A DNA stretch of 64,000 bases from Portulaca oleracea (lineage: Eukaryota > Streptophyta > Magnoliopsida > Caryophyllales > Portulacaceae). The position numbers were made by a program, and so were the translations under genes. This document shows positions 33,804 to 44,400 of this stretch, one piece after another; the stretch's first letter is position 1; every line of letters starts with the position of its first letter. Location of the stretch: contig CM055873.1 in assembly GCA_029582165.1 (NCBI GenBank), forward strand, positions 40,160,795 through 40,224,794, written 5' to 3'. Under the pieces are notes generated by a model. That model worked only from the letters and a program-made list of their open reading frames with translations, was not told the origin of the DNA and ran no database searches.

Positions 33804-35311
33804 ATGGAAGATTTTTCGGGATTGGCTAGCTCGCTTGAGAAGCTCAATGGGAGCAACTACAATACTTGGTGTACACGCATGAAGTACTACTTGACGGGGC
33901 AAGGCTTATGGGAGATTGTTGGTGGCATAGAGAAAACATCACCAACGGATCCGGAAGAGAAAAAGAAATGGGAGATCAAGGCAGGAAAGACAATGTTTGT
34001 CCTTTCCGTTACCATGGAAGACGAGTATCTATACCGGATTAAAGATTGCGAGACACCCGAGGAAGCGTGGAATACCTTGGCTACGCTATTCACCAAGAAG
34101 AATGAAGCCAAGTTGCAGCAATTAGAAAATGAGCTCATGTCCATCAAGCAAGGAGACATGACGGTGAGTCAATACTTTACTAAAGTTAAATCTTTATGTG
34201 TTGAAATTGCAAAAGTAGACCCAGAAAGTGCAATAAGTGAATCAAGGATGAGGAGGATAATCATTCATGGCTTAAGCCCCAAATATAGCGGTCTTGTAGC
34301 GGCAACTAGGGGTTGGGCTACACAACCATACTTAACATAATTAGAGAGTCTCTAAGTGAATCAAGAAGACCTAGACAAACAGATGTCTAAGGTCTCGGTA
34401 GAGGAGAACGACCAAGCTCTCTTTACTAGAAGGAGAGCGCCTAAGAGTCAAGGTAGAGTCACATGGAGATATAATGGTGATGGATAACCATTAGAAGGGA
34501 GATCACCAAGGTGGAAACAAGGACAACGTAGAGGTCGTCCTTATCAAGGGGGAGCACTTCAACCATGTGACGATGATGATGATGAAGATGAAGAAGAACA
34601 AGAAGAAATAAAATATAGACGAGACGATCGATGCTACAAATGTGGCAGGAAAGGTCACTTTGCTCGGGATCGTAGATCACCTCCACTCGAAGGTAACATA
34701 GCAACTTTCAAAGATTATGACAGTGAAGAAGAATGGGACCTTCAAGCATCATTGGCAACGGAAGAGTCTATCCAAGCATTCAAGGTCGAGGAGACTATTC
34801 AAGCACCGAAGGAAGAACTAGCTATGTCATGTGTGGATGAGTCCAAAGAAGAAGAGGTTCCCTCCATGACGAGTGACATACACACCAATCACCAAGTAGT
34901 GGTTCTTCCGGAATCTAAGGCAATCGAGGAAGACAAAGAGCAAAGACTTGAACAACCAACATCAGATGGCGAGCAAGACTTTAGTCAAGAGAAAACACTT
35001 CAAGTTGAAAGCATAGAAGGAGAAGAAGATAAAGAAGAAATTAAAAAGCAACAAAGAAGGATGGAGTGGGCACACAAGTGGAATCCCAAATATCTAGGTA
35101 TACCAATGATGGAAGAGTCAGTTCACACAAAGGAAAATGCTAAGAGGAGATACCAACGTGTGGACAGAAGACCAAGAGGAAGATATCAACAAGAAGACTC
35201 TAAGTTGCATGGAGCTCAAACAAGTTCAAGAAAACCTCACCAAGATGACATTGAAGGAAAGTGGGTGCTAAGGGGGAGTGTTAGATATAAAATATCATCA
35301 CCCACTTTATA
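33804..35311 (+). pseudogene. Gag of TR-GAG 2 (interrupted)
   Basis: The first segment, Met at 33804 (MEDFSGLASSLEKLNG) to 34340, is a Copia-type Gag: DUF4219-like N-terminus and UBN2 core. A stop at 34338 is followed, in other frames, by an Asp/Glu-rich stretch and a CCHC knuckle, CYKCGRKGHFARD, near 34633. A third open segment (34752..35312) is a Glu/Lys/Gln-rich tail of about 180 residues that runs into the 3' LTR. No protease or pol domain exists. At least two lesions break the frame. Confidence 0.85.
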
Positions 35312-35774
35312 AAAGAAATATATAGGAAAATTCTAGAGAAAGATAATTATGGTTGAGAGAAAAATCTAAAGATTTGTCTAGATTAATCTAGCTACTATAA
35401 TATCTAGGATATTTACCTAGATAAATCTAGATACATAGAATATCCAAGATATCAATTATGTGTTCTAGAAATATCCTAGGAAATATCAAGATATGTATGA
35501 GTTGTAGTATGACACTTGGCTTAACCTCCACCATACATTAAGGAGGTGGAGTTAGTATAAATAGGGGTAAGGGGTCATAGTGAGGTAGAGCATGAGTGGT
35601 GAAGCATACCACATTGAAGAGAGTAGGAGAGGTGTCTAAGAGAGTGTTTGAGAGATCTCCCACCAAATTAAGTGAGTGTGTGTGTTAAGGTGTTGTGTAA
35701 CAGTCTTGCCATATTGTTGAATAATAAGAGAAATATATTTTCTAGTGTAACACTTGCTCCCAAACTTCTCAACA
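35279..35774 (+). repeat. 3' LTR of TR-GAG 2
   Basis: 496 bp, same length as the 5' LTR; changes are mostly single substitutions. Confidence 0.92.
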
Positions 35775-35857
35775 AATATCAGCATAATAAGTTCTCATCA
35801 AGGTTGGGATTAGTTGATGTATCCCCTAATCCACCTTGAGGAGGGGGGCGGGGGGAA

Positions 35858-36017
35858 TGTGAACTATAGGGTTAGTTAGGGGCTCTTGTTTCTTTATTTT
35901 TGGTTCTTTATTTTGTTATATGTTAGTTTCCCTCCTATCTGTATAAATAGGGATCTAGGTTCAGGTTTTTAGACACACTTCCAGATATAATCAATAGATT
36001 CAATCCTTTATTTCATA
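35858..36017 (+). repeat. 3' LTR of Copia 2
   Basis: 160 bp, TGTGAACTATAGGG...TTTCATA; about 6 differences from the 5' LTR. Confidence 0.9.
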
Positions 36018-36022
36018 GTGGG

Positions 36023-36509
36023 CCATACTACTCCACCTTATCCAATGAGTATAACTCATGTTCATCATTGCATGTGCTCTTATTGAAATGGAGGGGATGA
36101 GAGAAATAAAAACGCAAATATGGATCCTGAGTATTGGTTACAAAAACAATTTTTTTTTTGGAAAATTAAATGCCGTGTGGATTAGAGCACAAGCTCCAAA
36201 TACACATAATATTTATTGTTTTTTTCTTCCCTCCTTACTTTAACGACATGTGGCACATAATACTAGAACTCTGTGAATCTGTGATCAATTGGAATATAAG
36301 TTTAAAGCTTATTGCATACCTGCCGGTTCTTTCATTTTAGTTTGAGTTACATCGGGTTAGTTTCAAATTCGATTACAGTCAAATTTGGGTTAGTTGGTAG
36401 ATAACATTAATTTGGTTCATTAATTTTAGATAACTTGAATTTTTTTATATATATAAAAGATAGATAGCTTGATTTTTAGTCAAATAAATTTGCCTTGCAA
36501 AAATCAATT
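36023..36509. other. Intergenic sequence, nothing recognised
   Basis: AT-rich, no ORF with a family, no clear TE ends. Confidence 0.4.
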
Positions 36510-36682
36510 TGTAACGCCCCGACCCCTCCCGGGTTGCGGACATTACTGATAACTGCTTTAATGATCGCTGACTGGCTCCACAAATCACCACGAGTCTTTC
36601 CAGCGAAGATGCACTTTGGTGATATAAGTAGTTATTTCAATCCTTTGAAGCCACACTTTAACCACATACTCGGGTTATTACA
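36510..36682 (-). repeat. 3' LTR of the Cassandra TRIM, 5S core deleted
   Basis: 173 bp, TGTAATAACCCG...GGGGCGTTACA on the minus strand. It jumps from GTGCATCTTC straight to GCTGGAAAGACTCG, so the 5S-like block is missing. Confidence 0.85.
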
Positions 36683-36817
36683 GTCACCCCCACTTAAGCG
36701 CACAACGTCCTCGTTGTGCTTCATTCCAAACCAGAATCTTTGCCCCGCTAGGTGACTGCCCATGGATCTCCCGTCCACTAGCGCAGCTCGCAGTCGCGGG
36801 TCCGCTCTGATACCATC

Positions 36818-37057
36818 TGTAACGCCCCGACCCCACAAATCATCACGAGTCTTTCAAGCATGCTTCGTCCTCGCTCACACGCTGCCTGGGAAAACTTCCC
36901 AGGAGGTCACTCATCCTAAGACTACTCCCAACCAAGCACGCTTAACTGAGGAGTTCCCAACGGATAAACTACCATAAAAGAAGGTGCACCTTGGTGATAT
37001 AAGTAGTCATTTCAATTCTTTTAAGTCATACTTTAACCACATACTCGAGGTGTTACA
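36818..37057 (-). repeat. 5' LTR of the Cassandra TRIM with 5S rRNA-like core
   Basis: 240 bp. The core contains AGTTAAGCGTGCTTGG and GGATGAGTGACCTCCTGGGA, near-identical to the internal control region of plant 5S rRNA genes. Confidence 0.88.
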
Positions 37058-37062
37058 TAATT

Positions 37063-38134
37063 TCAGGATTATTTTTGAAACCTATCTTGAATGTGCAACG
37101 AGGGGAGTCAAATTTTCCTACAGAAACTGACCAAAAAAAAGGCCATTATTTAAACATGATTGAGTAGCATGACAAGTTTACATAAAGGTCAAAATGAATA
37201 CGAGGCTTGATGTGGAGTTAGAAAACTATAATGGACACCATACCGTCTAATTATATTGCTTTGTGGCAACCATTCAAACTGTAATATTAGAAGGGGAGGA
37301 ATGAAGCAAGTTTCTTAGGCCTTTTTTTTTTTTTTTGGTACTGTATGGTGAGACATGTGTGGAATAGTATAGTAAAATTTGTGGAAAATGTGATTGATAT
37401 GATACGTGATAAGAGAAAATGTGAAAAGTTGAGAAAAGTGAGAAGACAATGATTGTGATAAAATGCATTACCTATATCCTGATTATTTGTCTCTATAACT
37501 ACTTTTACAAAACCAACAAATATAGGGAATTAAGCACAAAATTTATACATTGTCAAAAATATTTTTGAAAATGCCGTTGGAAAGATGTAAAAAGTGCATT
37601 TATTAGGGATAAAATATGTATTATAGTTATTGAAAATATAAAAGTTAGGTAATTAAACAAATAAAAAAAATAGAAAAATTAGATAATTGGACAATAAAAA
37701 AGGACAGATAATACGGTGAAATAGGCTCCACAAATAGTGATTAACGAGGATGACAGCATGAGGAAATTGAAAGGGCAAGGCAAATAAGAAAAAGAAATAA
37801 AAAATTTAAAACAGTGTGAGATTTGGGCATATATAATAGGGGGTTGAAAGTCAAACGGAAAGTGCGAAACTGATAGCATGGGGAACCAAAAGAAAGTGCA
37901 GGAAAAAGGGGCGTTAATACACATACATTTTTTCTTTTTTTCGATAATTAGCAGTCAATTTTTCTATATTTAACAATAATAATAATAATACACATAGATA
38001 CATGTATGTTGGATGACATGGGTGTCCAGTGTCCAGTGCCCACAAGTTAATTAGTAGCATTGAAAGGTGGGTTGTTTGACACGTTTATTGTCTCTCTTTC
38101 GGTACAACACCACTCTCCCTACGTCAAATTCTTA
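37063..38134. other. Intergenic AT-rich sequence
   Basis: A T tract near 37322 and an (AAT)n run near 37972..37990. Short minus-strand ORFs lack known domains. Confidence 0.4.
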
Positions 38135-38358
38135 CTTCCTTTTTTTTTTATCTGTCATTTACAGTTTTTAATACCAGTTTTTAATCAATAATTTTTAATA
38201 TAAATATTTTGTAAAAAATAAAATATTATAATTTTTTAGTAGTATTTTTTTTATTACGAATCTAATAACATTAATTTCACATGATGAATCATTATACAAA
38301 TTAAAATATTAACGATTAAAATTTTGGTACAATTTTCAAGGACAATTAATAAAACCCC
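38135..38358. mobile_element. Stowaway MITE, decayed
   Basis: Interior near-identical to the Stowaway at 29722 (ATCTGTCATTTAC, TGATGAATCATTATACAAATT). TA borders at 38133..38134 and 38359..38360. The terminal repeats are decayed. Confidence 0.75.
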
Positions 38359-38609
38359 TATTTCACTGTTTGTAATTATGGAATCTTTCCCATCCATTTC
38401 AACTCGCTTGTACTTGTCTTTTGTTGTTATTTCAGTGCAATGTATCACTGAATTTTCATGTTTTTGCTTTTGTTGCTGCTTGTTGTGCACTTGTACCTAG
38501 CAAAATGTTACATCTTTATCGTGATATCAACTTTACCATATATACCCGGCTTTGAATAATTATAAATAAATATAGGAAGTTTGCAAAGTTTTTTTTTTCT
38601 TGCTTCTTC

Positions 38610-39414
38610 TAGGGTGTGTTAGGTTGGAAGTAAAATTATTTTCAAGGAAATGACTTTTTAAGGAAAATAGTCTATGGAAATTTAGTTTTATCCCAAATTT
38701 TCTATTTTTTTTGGTTAAAAGGAAATCATTTTCAAAAAAAATTGGTTAAAATAAAATCATTTTTCAAAATATGATGATATACATGTGATACATGTTATTG
38801 ATGTAATAACTTAAAGCTCATTATTCATATTTAAGTTTTTATAAAAAAATATATTCTATTGCATTATAAAATTTTGATCAAAAGAATTTTCATTGAGCTT
38901 TGCTCCCAAGTTTCAATTAATAGTTTTAACAACCAAAAAAATATTGATAAAAGTGAAGATATATGTTACAAATGAAACTATTTCGAGGTCAAAGTTTACA
39001 TTTGAGATTTTATTAGTCCATCTAATTATATTTTAAAATTTGGATCCAAACCGTTAAAATTAAATTTTGGTTTTAAGTTTCAATTAGTTTTCGAACTAAC
39101 ATTCATATTTGAGTTTTTCTTAATCTCTCATCTTATATTATGATGTTTCATTCTAAACCATGAAAAAATAAAAAATGTTGATAGAACTCACCATACACGT
39201 TGTCGAATAAAAAAGTTAAGAATTCAAATTTCTTATTTATTAATATGGCCTACCATAATACAAAGTTTCTTTCAAAAACAATATAACAATCAAACATGGA
39301 AAATAATTTTCTTGAAGTCAATTTCCTTACTTTGAAGGAAAAATGATTTTATTTGAAAATTGTTTTGTATAAAACACTAAAAACTTTGGAAACCCCTATG
39401 CCATACACACCCTA
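38610..39414. mobile_element. hAT-like element candidate with GGGTGTG termini
   Basis: TAGGGTGTGTTAGGTTGG at the left and CCATACACACCCTA at the right form inverted ends, and both subterminal regions share GGAAAATGATTT-type sequence. No matching 8-bp flanks. The interior is AT-rich and non-coding. Confidence 0.5.
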
Positions 39415-39518
39415 GATCTATGCATTTGGACATGAGTCCTTATCGTAGTAACACCCAGTGTTCATCTCGAACCACACTTTGGTATACAAGATTAGGATAA
39501 TCACAGCAAGGAGATTAA

Positions 39519-39751
39519 GACCCTGTTTTTTTTCTGTGGTTGACAAACTATGGTAACACTGCCACAACTCACCGTACTTTATCACAAATCATTACTTTTC
39601 TCTCTCATCATTTTTCTCCTCTACTTTTTACATTCTCTCCCCTCACCTACTCCACATACCAATAACCTACTACAATTCCACCACACCCCACCACAATTCC
39701 ACCACGCCACACCACACCATACCGCAAAATACCGTAGAAAAGAACCGGGCC
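39519..39751. mobile_element. Tourist-like MITE
   Basis: 233 bp, TAA on both sides (39516..39518, 39752..39754), ends GACCCTGTTTTTTTTCTGTGGT and ACCGTAGAAAAGAACCGGGCC. About 85 percent like the copy at 9333 by eye. Confidence 0.8.
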
Positions 39752-39854
39752 TAACCAAATAAAGTACTAGCAAAATTCTACAATGTGATGCAAGGATTTT
39801 GATCAAATGATCATAGATTTCTGTTTTCCAATTTCTAGCTCTGACATCAAAGTG

Positions 39855-40065
39855 AATTTGTTTAGGGGTGACAGAATAACACCCAAATCAGCTGAATTCG
39901 CTTGGGCAAATAGGAACACATCATCGACATGAAAAGAACGTGGGAGATGCCAATAGACTTTATCAAAATGAGGTTCCTCAACTCTTCATGGACTTGTTCC
40001 TCAATGACTCTAGATAGGTCTCATGCAAAGCACAAATAAAAAGCTTCAAGTTGTCCATTTCAAGC
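39855..40065 (-). pseudogene. LINE reverse-transcriptase fragment
   Basis: On the minus strand a short block reads HVDDVFLFAQANSADLGVI, the region around the (F/Y)ADD catalytic box of L1-like RT, with Val in place of Ala. Upstream frames are broken. Only about 200 bp of the enzyme is visible. Confidence 0.6.
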
Positions 40066-40067
40066 AT

Positions 40068-40229
40068 AATTATTAACATCCCGAACCTGATTACGATCCT
40101 ACAATTTTATGATCCAAAATCCTCGATGTGATTATACTATCTACATTCATATCCACAATTCTACATGGGTTAATTCTGATCCTAATTACCTCAATGATCC
40201 GAGTCAGGATCTCGATTCTAACAACCTTG
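40068..40229. mobile_element. Fragment of the 'GGATCG' hAT-like family
   Basis: The right end CGATTCTAACAACCTTG equals the inverted terminus CAAGGTTGTTAGAATCG of the element at 18030. GATCC-rich interior; the left end is decayed. Confidence 0.55.
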
Positions 40230-40341
40230 ATTTCAAGGGGACTTCAATTGCAGAGGTACAAGTCAGGCGACGATGAGCCAATTATGCGATCTTGAGATCT
40301 TATAGGGTGTCATAAATAAAGCTCCATTTAGGGGGTCATAT

Positions 40342-40634
40342 TGTAACACCCCAGATATGTGGTTAAAGTGTGGCTTAAAAGGAATGAAATGACTACTCAT
40401 ATTACCAAGGTGCACCTTCTTTTATGGTAGCTTATCCGTTGGGAACTTCTCAGTTAAGCGTGTTTGGCTGGGAGTAATCAAAGGATGGGTGACCTCCTGA
40501 GAAGTTTTCCCAGACAGTGTGTGAACGAGGACGAAACACACTGCAAAGACTCGTGGTGATTTGTGGGGCCAGTCAGCGATCCTTGAAGCAGTTATCGGTA
40601 ATGTCCGCGGCCCGGGATGGGTCGGGGCGTTACA
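40342..40634 (+). mobile_element. Cassandra TRIM solo LTR with intact TSD
   Basis: 293 bp, TGTAACACCCC...GGGGCGTTACA, with perfect 5-bp duplication CATAT (40337..40341, 40635..40639). The 5S-like core has AGTTAAGCGTG (A-box region) and GGATGGGTGACCTCC (C-box region). One LTR and one TSD pair show that LTR-LTR recombination removed the rest. It lies about 770 bp upstream of the sucrose synthase start codon, in the same orientation. Confidence 0.9.
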
Positions 40635-40639
40635 CATAT

Positions 40640-41406
40640 AGTTCTCTCTTCTTGCAGTAATGAATAATATGAACCATTCCTTTTAGCTATGAGAACATTA
40701 TCAATAGTTTTTCCTTTCAGAAACTTGAACATGTGAGCAATTTTAGTAGGGCAACTTAAGATTGGGCCATCCTTTCACAAAGGTCTAAGCCCACGGGTTA
40801 CTGGGTCTTGACATTATACTCGCCTAAAGTTTACTTCAACCATACAAACCCTTTAAAAAATCACACATCTAAACAAGACTTTTTGAAACTAATTGACACA
40901 CAAACTTTTTGTAGTATGAGAAGATATTCTTTAGAAGGCAAATGATACTTTAACACCCCATGCAAAAAGACTACATCAAAGATTTAAAATCTTTGCAACA
41001 AAGTTTCAACCATGGGTTGAGCAAGCAAAGAATAAAACAAAAGGGAGAAGAAGAGGAAGAGGAAGAGGAAGAGGAAGAGGAAGAAGGGCACAAAGGCAAC
41101 CCCACATTATTCTTTTAGTTGATTCAACAGGCACACTTGAAACATGGGACAACAAGGAAATCCAAGTATCTCTTTTCTCCAAAGCATTCTTTTCAGGGTC
41201 CCCAAAATAAGGAATATTCTTGCCTATCCAAAACCCTTGACCAACATGCTGTAATACATTGGGTTTGAGACACTATATATGTACTTGCCAAGACATCCCA
41301 ACTTCACACACCAACAAAACATTTTCATAGACGAGGAAACCGTTATTTTTATCTAATAAGCATATCGATAGGATCAGCTAGTGGGGTGTATAAAATTTAG
41401 GCTACA
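40640..41406 (+). promoter_or_regulatory. Sucrose synthase promoter and 5' leader
   Basis: A TATA box CTATATATG lies at 41273..41281, which puts the transcription start near 41305 and gives a leader of about 100 bp with no obvious intron. A purine-only (GAAGAG)n tract runs at about 41046..41089. The Cassandra LTR borders the region on the left. Confidence 0.5.
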
Positions 41407-44400
41407 ATGGCTACTTCACCGGCATTGAAGAGGTCCGAATCAGTAGTAGAAAACATGCCTGAAGCACTGAGGGAGAGAAGGTACCTGATGAAGAGGTGCT
41501 TTACTAGGTTTGTGGAGCAGGGAAGACGGTTGATGAAGCTTTACAATATAATGAACGAGCTTGAAAAATGCATCGATGATCAGGTTGAAAGACGTCAAGT
41601 CTTGGAAGGCACACTTGGTTACATTCTGTCTGCTACTCAGGTTCAACCATTTTCCTATTATGAAAGAAATACTTGCACCTTCTGATACCATAATTTTCCT
41701 CTTCCTTCCTTGCATGGAATCCCTAACAGCTCATGTTTCTGTGCATCTGAAACTCCACAGGAGGCAGCAGTTGTTCCTCCCTTCGTAGCCTTGGCCGTCA
41801 GACCAAATCCAGGTTACTGGGAGTACGTCAAAGTCAATGCCAATGACCTCACAGTTGAAGGCATTAGTGCAACAGAGTACCTGAAGCTCAAAGAGACCAT
41901 ATATGATGAGACGTGGTATTTCATCTCATCGATGTTCTATCTCTGTCGTAAACTCTATGTAACAATCCAGTCTGTTGTTGTAAACAGTACATGACATTTG
42001 AACATCGCAGGGCCAAAGATGAAAATGCCCTGGAGGTCGACTTTGGGGCATTGGACCACTCTACCCCACGCCTTACCATGTCCTCTTCAGTAGGAAACGG
42101 AATGAATTTCATCTCCAAGATCTTGAGCTCCAAGCTGTGGGATGAAAAGGAGGCCACAAAACCTTTGGTGGAACATCTGCTATCAATGCAACATAAGGAT
42201 ATTGTAAGCGAGCCCATTGCGCAAAACATATAGCATTCATGAATATCAAGTTTCTACATTATTACTAACTAGAGCCTTGCAGAAACTCATGATCAACGAG
42301 ACATTGAACACACCCGCAAAGCTCCAGGCAGCATTGGTAGTGGCTGATGTGTTTCTTGCATCGTTTGCCCCAGACACACCATACCAGAACTTTGAGCTGA
42401 GGTATGGTTATCGCTTCCTTATCTACAGTACGAGAATCAAAAAGGTGTGCTTTGGTAGGGGAGAAATGTTTTCCTAGACAACGTTTTCCTAAATTATTCA
42501 TCACAAACACAAAGAAATAGAGGAAAAGGCTAATATGATTTTAACAGGTTGAAGGAGTGGGGTTTCGAGAGGGGATGGGGAGACACGGCAGAAAGAGTAA
42601 GAGAGACAATGAGATCTCTCTCAGAGGTGCTTCAAGGACCAGACCCAGTGAATGTCAATAACTTTTTCGGGAGGCTGCCCACAATTTTCAACATTGTGAT
42701 TTTCTCGGTTCATGGCTACTTTGGCCAAGCAAATGTCCTTGGCTTGCCTGACACTGGAGGCCAGGTAATCTACCCGGTAACTCAAGTAATTAAAAAAAGA
42801 AGCATAAAACAAATGAACAAGAAGAATAACTTTTCATACTGTTTCAGGTGGTTTATATCCTTGATCAAGTCAGAGCGTTAGAAGAGGAACTACTCATCAG
42901 GATTAAGAATCAAGGGCTTAACATAAAACCCCAAATTCTTGTCGTCACAAGATTAATACCTGATGCGCAAGGGACCAAGTGCAACCAAGAACTGGAACCA
43001 ATTGAAGGAACAAAACACTCAAACATTCTTCGTGTACCATTCAGGACACAAAATGGCATTCTTCGTCAATGGGTCTCGCGTTTTGACATATATCCTTACC
43101 TTGAGAGGTTTACTAAGGCATGTATCGAATGGGCACCTCTTAACTTTCTACGCCTCTGATTCATCGTAAGAGTTTTGATTAGGTGAATAATATCTCTTGC
43201 ATATGTCAACAGGACGCCACAGCCAAAGTTCTGGAACTTCTAGAAGGAAAGCCTGACCTGATTGTTGGAAATTACACAGATGGAAATTTGGTGGCGTCAC
43301 TCATGGCAAACAAGCTCGGTGTAACCCTGGTATGTGTATGCATGAGTTGATAAATACAGTTAGAAATATACTATTTCCTCCATCGTAGTAATGATTCTTG
43401 TCATCTTAATAGGCCACCATAGCACATGCCTTAGAAAAAACAAAGTATGAAGATTCAGATGTCACCTGGAAAGAAAAGGATCCCAAGTATCACTTCTCTT
43501 GTCAATTCACAGCTGATATTATTGCCATGAATTCAGCAGATTTCATCATCACTAGCACCTATCAGGAAATTGCAGGAAGGTTAGAATGACACTAAATATT
43601 CTCTTCATTTGTGCTACAAAATCTGTAGCATCAACATTTTCTTTCACCTTTTCAAAACAGGAAGCAAACTTGGCAGATATTTCAAAACTGCTATTTTACA
43701 AAATCCTAGCATTTCATCCTTTAATATTGTCTGTTGTACCTCATTAAATTTGCACAATCAATGGAGTACAAAAAGCTAACAGAGTTGATTGCATGCAGCA
43801 AAGAAAGACCCGGCCAGTATGAAAGCCATGCAGCATATACTCTTCCAGGGCTTTACAGGGTTGTCTCAGGCATCAATGTCTTTGATCCCAAATTCAACAT
43901 TGCTTCCCCTGGGGCCGACCAATCTGTCTACTTTCCATTTACAGAAACGCAAAGACGATTCACCCGTTTTCATCCAGCAATTCAAGAATTGCTGTATAAT
44001 GATGTTGATAACAACGAACACCTGTAAGTAAAAGGTCTTAAAGACCTATAACTGTTCTTATCATTTTTGCCCCTTCAACAGACACTGAGTGCTACTTTTG
44101 AACAGAGGATTTCTACAAGATAAGAAGAAGCCCATCATCTTTTCAATGGCAAGGCTGGACACGGTGAAAAATATTACTGGCCTGACAGAGTGGTATGGAA
44201 AGAATGAAAGACTTCGGAGCCTTGTCAATCTTGTTGTTGTGGCAGGTTTCTTTGATCCCTCAAAATCCAAAGACAGAGAAGAAATGGATGAAATAAAAAA
44301 GATGCACACGTTAGTAGAGAAGTACAATCTCAAGGGTCAGTTCAGATGGGTTGCAGCCCAAACTGACAAGTACAGAAATGGGGAGTTGTATCGTTGCATT

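Larger units (their letters stand above)
33128..35774 (+). mobile_element. Second TR-GAG (gag-only) LTR element, nested in Copia 2
   Basis: 2647 bp with a perfect TSD AATAT (33123..33127, 35775..35779). Two 496-bp LTRs (TGTTAGATAT...TTCTCAACA) differ at about ten positions counted by eye, roughly 2 percent. Primer site TGGTATCAGAGC (33626..33637); polypurine tract AAGGGGGAG (35270..35278). The 1.65-kb interior holds only gag and a Glu/Lys-rich tail. It inserted in the RNase H end of Copia 2 after that element was in place. Confidence 0.93.
27505..36017 (+). mobile_element. Copia LTR retrotransposon 2 with three internal insertions
   Basis: TSD GTGGG (27500..27504, 36018..36022). Short LTRs of about 160 bp start TGTGAACTATAGGG. 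A primer site TGGTATCATAGCC (27667..27679, one mismatch to the usual initiator-Met site) follows the 5' LTR directly, and a G-rich polypurine tract (35838..35857) precedes the 3' LTR. The total of 8.5 kb includes a Stowaway (29722), a hAT-like element (30284) and a complete TR-GAG element (33128); without these it is about 5 kb. Confidence 0.93.
36510..37057 (-). mobile_element. Cassandra TRIM, full structure with two shortened LTRs
   Basis: Read on the minus strand: 5' LTR (37057..36818), primer site TGGTATCAGAGC (36815..36804), about 120 bp of non-coding interior, polypurine tract (about 36695..36684), 3' LTR (36682..36510). Flanks CAATT (36505..36509) and TAATT (37058..37062) match at 4 of 5. 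Both LTRs are shorter than the 293-bp copy at 40342, and the missing pieces differ: the 5' LTR keeps the 5S-like core but lacks a segment near its end; the 3' LTR keeps that segment but lacks the 5S-like core. ORFs in this region are shadows. Confidence 0.88.

Noticed and set aside
41440..41715. Minus-strand ORF antisense to sucrose synthase exon 1
   Set aside because: Shadow of the coding strand, without a family of its own.
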